DNA of 46,572 nt from Deltaproteobacteria bacterium. Lineage in GTDB: Bacteria; Desulfobacterota_B; Binatia; UBA9968. The stretch is taken from positions 1 through 46,572 of the forward strand of contig JAPUHZ010000346.1 of the NCBI GenBank assembly GCA_027297485.1, read 5' to 3'. The notes under the pieces were generated by a model, which searched no databases, was not told the origin of the DNA, and saw nothing but the letters and a program-made list of their open reading frames with translations. The translations under genes were made by a program, and so were the position numbers. This document shows, in pieces, positions 42,384 through 46,572 of the stretch (its first letter is position 1; each line of letters starts with the position of its first letter).

Positions 42384-43513
42384 TGAGGGATTCAACATTG
42401 GACCTTGCTGCGCAGTGGCTTATCGAGTTGTGGTGGAACCGCCTGCCTTTGTTGGCTGGACGCGTTTCGCGCACCTTCTCTATAGTGCTATCTGACGGCC
42501 TCTACCTTGCAGCTTGGCCGAGGGTAGCTGCGCTCGCGCCGCCCATATCCCTGCTAGTGGGTTTCCTTGCCGGTTGGCAACGGCTCGGCGCCGATCAGGT
42601 CTTTACGCAATCCATGCTCATTCTATCGCTGGCAGTAATTTTCGGATTCGTTAGCGGTCAACTCGGGTTTATGTTCGCTCTGGGGTATGCACTGGCCGAT
42701 TTCTTTCTTTACAGCCATCCGGCCTTTGCAGCTGGCAATTGGGTTATGGAGCTTCAGATGCGCGTTGCGCTCCTCATTACCTACGTCGCCCTGGCAATGA
42801 GCGCGGTGGTTATTCCACTTTCCGTTAGACTCTTGCGTGCGGAGACTCCCATGCCACCACCGCGCCTGCCGGACCTCCGTCTAGTGGTGGAATCAGTCTT
42901 CAGCGGCATTACCAGCGCATTTCTCCTGTTCCTATACCTTCAAGCGGTTCCCCTGCTCATCCGTCCCCTCTTTACCTGGCGGGGATTCATGCCTCCGGTC
43001 CAAGCGGTTTCTCCGATTCAGAATTTGGGGTGGGTAATTGCCCTGATTGCTTTTGTCGTAGCTGTCCTGCGCGTCCTCGCAGAGTATGGAGCGGCCGTCA
43101 AGGATCCAGAGGCATCCGAGGTTCTAGCCGATCGCTTGGACTCAATAGAGCGACCCGGTCTCTTAAACCGCCTACCCTGGGTGGCTAGGCTAGCCTTGGG
43201 GAGTGGGTTCGGCACGCTACTTTTCGCAGGCCTACTGGACTCCTGGCTCAATGCCCTTATCCTCTTCCTAGGCATTCTCTCTATCGGGGCGGTCCGCTCA
43301 GTACTGCCAGTGTGGGGTGGGGCTTGGTCCCAGGGCATCTCAAGGATTCCAATGGTCCTGCGGCTGTTGTTAGCGCTCGGCGTCTCTTACTTCTTTTGCT
43401 TCCGGCTTTTAGCCAACCTCCAATTGGGAGGCAGCTTCCAACCTCTTGTGTGGGCATTGCTGCTCTCGATGCTATTCGTGGCGGCGCTATTGCCGCTCTC
43501 GAGGCGTAAGTAG
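42383..43513 (+). CDS. Polytopic membrane protein, second of the cassette
   Basis: From the ATG at 42383 the protein has 376 residues with about eight to nine transmembrane segments, for example ALAPPISLLVGFLAGW, SMLILSLAVIFGFVSG, VALLITYVALAMSAVVIP, ALIAFVVAVLRVLAEYGAA and ALILFLGILSIGAV. A hydrophilic cytoplasmic or external loop (EYGAAVKDPEASEVLADRLD) sits in the middle. I do not recognise a family. It overlaps the gene before and is followed 16 bases later by a third gene. A GTG at 42380 is an alternative start. Confidence 0.82.
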   Translation: MRDSTLDLAAQWLIELWWNRLPLLAGRVSRTFSIVLSDGLYLAAWPRVAALAPPISLLVGFLAGWQRLGADQVFTQSMLILSLAVIFGFVSGQLGFMFALGYALADFFLYSHPAFAAGNWVMELQMRVALLITYVALAMSAVVIPLSVRLLRAETPMPPPRLPDLRLVVESVFSGITSAFLLFLYLQAVPLLIRPLFTWRGFMPPVQAVSPIQNLGWVIALIAFVVAVLRVLAEYGAAVKDPEASEVLADRLDSIERPGLLNRLPWVARLALGSGFGTLLFAGLLDSWLNALILFLGILSIGAVRSVLPVWGGAWSQGISRIPMVLRLLLALGVSYFFCFRLLANLQLGGSFQPLVWALLLSMLFVAALLPLSRRK

Positions 43514-43529
43514 AGTGGAGGCTAAGTTC

Positions 43530-44303
43530 ATGAAAAGAAATCACCGAGCCTTCTCTTGGAAAGTTGATGTTCTTTTGTATGAGCTCTTGTTCTTTCCGTC
43601 TGTGGTGTTGGCCGATGATTGTAGTGGACTGACGGACTGTTACGGGACCATCCTTGCGGCTGTCCTGGCTATCCTCGGTTTGCTTCTGCTCATTACAGCT
43701 CCATATTGGATTGGGCCTCTCTTGGAGCGCTTCTCTGTCAGTGGGGCGCGCCGAGTGGTGGCCAGTGCAGCTCAGAGAAGTCGAATCGCAGCATTTGTTG
43801 CACGGATTCTGGATGAGCAGGTCCTGCGTCGGCTGTTTCGTATCCGAGGCCCTGCAGAACCCCAGACACCTTCACGCGAGCGTAAGGCCCTACGCGAGGC
43901 CTGCCAATGTAAATTAGAATTCACAAGGGACGAGCCACAAATAGCACAGCAGGGCTTCCGGAGCGATCCTCAAGACAATCAGTGGTTCTATAGCTATGTC
44001 CCAAACATTCAGTACGAGTGCTCTGGGCAGTATGAAGGTGCGGAATGCTCCACCGAGCTCACGTATAGGTGGCGGCTCCACGGGACTCAACCACTGGGGT
44101 GCGCTACCATTTTTGGATCGGATACCAACGGGAGCGCTGAGATTAGAGTGGGATCTAAAGAACCCTGTTGTTTCACATTGTCCGTGATCGTGACACTCAA
44201 GTGTGTGGCGAGGGAAGGAGACGGTCGGATCATCGAGACCTCCATCAGCGAGGAGTGCGGGACAGGACGCGAGCGTTTTTGCGTAAGTCCACAGGGAGTC
44301 TAA
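43530..44303 (+). CDS. Membrane-anchored Cys-rich protein, third of the cassette
   Basis: From the ATG at 43530, with GGAGG 8 bases upstream, the protein has 257 residues. It has an N-terminal hydrophobic stretch (DVLLYELLFFPSVVLADDC), which may be a signal peptide, and one transmembrane helix (ILAAVLAILGLLLLITAPYW). A cytoplasmic-looking basic segment follows, then a C-terminal region with about nine cysteines (CQCKLEFTRDEPQ, YECSGQYEGAECSTELTYRW, EPCCFTLSVIVTLKCVA, EECGTGRERFC). The Cys-rich part is beta-like and could be disulfide-bonded in the periplasm. No family is recognised. Coupled with two polytopic proteins, it suggests a membrane complex of unknown role. Confidence 0.8.
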   Translation: MKRNHRAFSWKVDVLLYELLFFPSVVLADDCSGLTDCYGTILAAVLAILGLLLLITAPYWIGPLLERFSVSGARRVVASAAQRSRIAAFVARILDEQVLRRLFRIRGPAEPQTPSRERKALREACQCKLEFTRDEPQIAQQGFRSDPQDNQWFYSYVPNIQYECSGQYEGAECSTELTYRWRLHGTQPLGCATIFGSDTNGSAEIRVGSKEPCCFTLSVIVTLKCVAREGDGRIIETSISEECGTGRERFCVSPQGV

Positions 44304-44342
44304 TCCAAGCTGTTAGGTGGTTAAGGTTCTCCGAATACCACA

Positions 44343-45647
44343 CTACTTTCGCGGGGGGCGTACGAGCAGGATTAAGAAGGCCGAAATAATAAGAGAGATG
44401 GTGAACAGAGCAAAAGAAATGAAGTAGCTCTTTGTAGCATCAAAAAGGAAGCCGAAAAACGGTGGTCCCACGGCTGCGAAGGCATGAGTGACGAGTATAC
44501 CCAATCCCCGAACCGTCCCTAAGGATATCCTTCCGAAGTAGCCGGCCCAGATGACCTCCTGAAGCACCTGGCTTCCTCCCAGTCCTATGCCGTACAAAAG
44601 AAAGCCCACATACGTGGGGGCGAGATGGCTGCTGCTGATGACCAAGGATAACCCTGAAGCCTGGATGAAGAACTTGAGCATGGTCGCCTTGCGTATGTCC
44701 ATGCGCTCACTCAGAAAACCCCAGAGCAGTGTGGAACCCATTTGGGTAAAGGCGATAACGGTGAGAACGGTAGCCGCCACGATGGCGGAGTGCCCGATGT
44801 CGGTCACATAAGCAAAGATATGAAGGTTCAACCCAGCTATGCCCACATTGGAAATGCCGAAAGTAAAAGTGATCAGCCAAAAGGCCTGGGTGCGCAGCGT
44901 CTCGGCCCGGCTCCAAGTAAGTTCCGCCGAATTTTCCTGGCGCTGCTTTGCTGACACTCTTCCACCCTCTGTATGAGAAAAGACACCGGAAGAAGAATCG
45001 GTATCTCCATCGGGATAGAGTCCCATATCTTCAGGGGCACGCCGCATAAAGGCAATCGCAGGTCCCACGACTAGTGCCAGGGTGAGGACTCCGAAGACAG
45101 TCCAGGTATGGCGCCATCCCAACCACAAAAACAGGGAGGCGGTAAGTAAGGGGATGCCCACCTTGGCAATACCTTGGCCTAAAGTGGCGATGGCAATGGC
45201 GCGCCCTCGCTTCCGGATAAACCAGCGCGAGATGCTGACGTTCACCACCATGTAGCCCATGAGGGCGCCGCCGATGGTCACCAGAATCCAACGGGCCAGC
45301 ATGAACTGCCAGAATGCTGTGATCTGGCTAAGAAGGATGAAGCCTGCCCCTGCTACCAAGGCGCCTATGGCCATAAGCCATCTACCGCTATAGCGGTCCA
45401 CCAGAGGTCCTATTATGGGAGCCATGGCGCCGCTGATGAGGATCTCACCCGTACGGAGCATAGAGAATAATCCCCGCGAAACTCTAAATTCCTCTGTGAT
45501 GGGTTTAACGAAAACACTCAAGGTGCTTGAAAAATGGAAGGCGGAGACGAGGTGGGAGAAAAAGCCTACACCAACGATATACCAGCCGTAGAAAAAGGCT
45601 CCCTGCCTGCGATAATGGCTTGGCTCACCCGTTGATTCCAACTTCAC
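44343..45647 (-). CDS. MFS transporter
   Basis: The 434-residue major facilitator superfamily protein has about 12 transmembrane segments with a central cytoplasmic loop (EDMGLYPDGDTDSSSGVFSH). Motif A-like GPLVDRYSGRWLMAIG, SISRWFIRKRGRAIAIATLGQGI after TM4 and TLLWGFLSERMDIRKATM in the second half are visible. It resembles monocarboxylate or oxalate/formate antiporter-like carriers of the MFS. The substrate cannot be named. The start is a GTG at 45647, 29 bases after the truncated radC stop, so it may have been expressed from radC's promoter before the insertion event. Confidence 0.9.
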   Translation of the reverse strand: MKLESTGEPSHYRRQGAFFYGWYIVGVGFFSHLVSAFHFSSTLSVFVKPITEEFRVSRGLFSMLRTGEILISGAMAPIIGPLVDRYSGRWLMAIGALVAGAGFILLSQITAFWQFMLARWILVTIGGALMGYMVVNVSISRWFIRKRGRAIAIATLGQGIAKVGIPLLTASLFLWLGWRHTWTVFGVLTLALVVGPAIAFMRRAPEDMGLYPDGDTDSSSGVFSHTEGGRVSAKQRQENSAELTWSRAETLRTQAFWLITFTFGISNVGIAGLNLHIFAYVTDIGHSAIVAATVLTVIAFTQMGSTLLWGFLSERMDIRKATMLKFFIQASGLSLVISSSHLAPTYVGFLLYGIGLGGSQVLQEVIWAGYFGRISLGTVRGLGILVTHAFAAVGPPFFGFLFDATKSYFISFALFTISLIISAFLILLVRPPRK

Positions 45648-45676
45648 TTCACCATTTTCCTGAACAGCTTTCCTAG

Positions 45677-45973
45677 CTAAAGTATCCCTCGGTCGCTGAA
45701 GCTAAAGTAGCGGTCGTGTCCGATCACAACGTGGTCTAAAACTCTAACCCCCATCACCTCTCCCACCTCTTTTAGTCTGCGCGTGATCTCTAGGTCCTCC
45801 GGGCTCGGAGCTGGATCGCCGCTCGGGTGATTGTGAACGAAGATGACGGCTGCGGCGGATTCACTGATCACGGGATTATAAACCTCCCGGGGATGAACCA
45901 AGGAAGCGGTGAGAGAGCCCTCGGAGATCTTTACGTCACGGATCTTACGGTTCTTATTGGTAAGGAGGACCAC
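45677..45973 (-). pseudogene. 5'-truncated radC (JAMM domain only)
   Basis: RadC-family proteins (about 225 residues) have an N-terminal helix-hairpin-helix and a JAMM/MPN metal domain. Here 98 residues remain, beginning at VVLLTNKNRKIRDV, and include EGSLTASLVHPREVYNPVISE and the JAMM motif VHNHPSGDPAPSPEDLE with the ending DHVVIGHDRYFSFSDRGIL. The HhH part and the first strand of the JAMM domain are gone. The DNA upstream is replaced in frame register by the 3' end of an integrase gene, whose stop overlaps the residual radC frame. The gene is presumably dead, or makes only a JAMM fragment. Confidence 0.85.
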
Positions 45974-46572
45974 TTATAGCATATTTGCTAGAAATTCCAA
46001 TGACTTTCTGTTTCTGAGGTTCGCTAATGTTCCGGTTTTGTGCCAACCTCGTGTTCAATTTGGCCACTGCTTCAGCTTCGTGCTTGGGGGCAAGGTGAGC
46101 ATAGCGCATGGTCATTTTTATATTCGTATGGCCCATTAGCTTGCTCACTGTCACCAGATCCACACCAGCCATGACCAAATGAGAGCCAAAGGTATGCCTT
46201 GTACCGTGAAAGGTGAAATCGTCGATCCCTGCTTTTCTACAGACATTATCGATGGAATCTTGGACGTTAGTCTTACCGATGCGCTTCCCCCATTTGTACA
46301 TGAAAACATGATCGCCGTAACGGTGTTTATCGAGCCATATTAGGGCTTCCCTGGCTGCCTCGTTAATAGGGATGTATTTGTTTTTGAGGGTCTTATGTTG
46401 TTGCAGAGTGATGAGTTCACGGTTTAGATCCACATTACTCCAGCGCAAGCCTAGCAGTTCTCCTCTCCTCATTCCCGTATGAACCGCCACGGTAACAAGA
46501 GGAAGGAGCCATGGTTGCCTTTTCTGCTCTTTACAGGCTGCCAGTAGCCGCTCAAGCTCGTCTTCCGATAGG
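45954..46572 (-). CDS. Tyrosine recombinase/phage integrase, N-terminus outside the window
   Basis: The frame is open from the right edge, where LSEDELERLLAACKEQKRQP is read, to the stop at 45954, giving about 205 residues. All C-terminal catalytic signatures are present: HTGMRRGELLGLRWSNVDL (catalytic Arg), FHGTRHTFGSHLVMAGVD (HxxR), LMGHTNIKMTMRYAHLAP (His and nucleophilic Tyr). The N-terminal SAM-like and core-binding part lies to the right of the window. Its 3' end runs into the truncated radC, as expected if the element is integrated inside radC. The rest of the element is not in the window. Confidence 0.9.
   Translation of the reverse strand, partial: LSEDELERLLAACKEQKRQPWLLPLVTVAVHTGMRRGELLGLRWSNVDLNRELITLQQHKTLKNKYIPINEAAREALIWLDKHRYGDHVFMYKWGKRIGKTNVQDSIDNVCRKAGIDDFTFHGTRHTFGSHLVMAGVDLVTVSKLMGHTNIKMTMRYAHLAPKHEAEAVAKLNTRLAQNRNISEPQKQKVIGISSKYAISGPPYQ

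Overview
This window looks like a chromosomal segment of a Gram-negative, probably anaerobic or microaerophilic bacterium of the Desulfobacterota/NC10 kind. The grounds are a LpxL-type lipid A acyltransferase, a SurA-type chaperone, the uvrA / phosphomannomutase / pdxA / surA / mfd neighbourhood, many Fe-S proteins, a lone molybdopterin enzyme and moderate G+C by eye. The lineage is an inference from gene content only.

Layout. 1-1340 is gene-poor and holds two decayed 5' halves of a threonine tRNA flanking about 1 kb with one small Cys-rich ORF. 1343-3476 (minus) is a thiamine operon, thiS-thiG-thiE plus a small membrane protein, behind a TPP riboswitch and a terminator-like hairpin. 3520-5326 (minus) holds a Memo-family protein and a fumarylacetoacetase-family hydrolase. 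5427-10311 (plus) holds holA, a secreted phospholipase-D-like nuclease, a membrane OB-like protein, a zinc-ribbon protein, a TPR protein and a D,D-carboxypeptidase with a SPOR domain. 10367-11642 holds an MBL hydrolase and a divergent MarR regulator.

11734-17746 (plus) is the most interesting block. It is a tight five-gene operon behind a good sigma70-type promoter with a 12-bp palindrome at the predicted start point. It encodes a CCG-domain Fe-S protein, an atypical nucleoside phosphorylase, a tandem eIF2B/MtnA-like sugar-phosphate isomerase, a class II aldolase fused to an SCP2-like domain, and an acyl-CoA ligase. The phosphorylase, isomerase and aldolase match the chemical order of nucleoside-ribose salvage (MTA or 5'-deoxyadenosine 'DHAP shunt'), but with unusual architectures and an added Fe-S protein and ligase. 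It may be an undescribed variant.

17974-21189 (minus) has orphan genes, a lipoprotein and a lipid A acyltransferase. 21317-26155 (minus) is an Fe-S assembly operon (iscS-like, iscA-like, sufB, nifS-like, Rrf2/IscR-like) preceded by an IscR type-1-like operator. 26390-37645 and on to 38007 (minus) holds uvrA with a shortened first zinc-module region, a phosphohexomutase, pdxA, surA, an orphan paralogue of the 17974 gene, a CBS protein, mfd and a DUF309 protein. A 20-codon relic of the mfd 3' end lies between the CBS gene and the orphan paralogue.

38008-39135 has no confident gene but is rich in palindromes and inverted repeats. 39136-44303 (plus) has a molybdopterin oxidoreductase and a three-gene membrane cassette of unknown function. 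44343-46572 (minus) has an MFS transporter, a 5'-truncated radC and the 3' part of a tyrosine recombinase fused against it, which marks the edge of an integrated element running off the right end.
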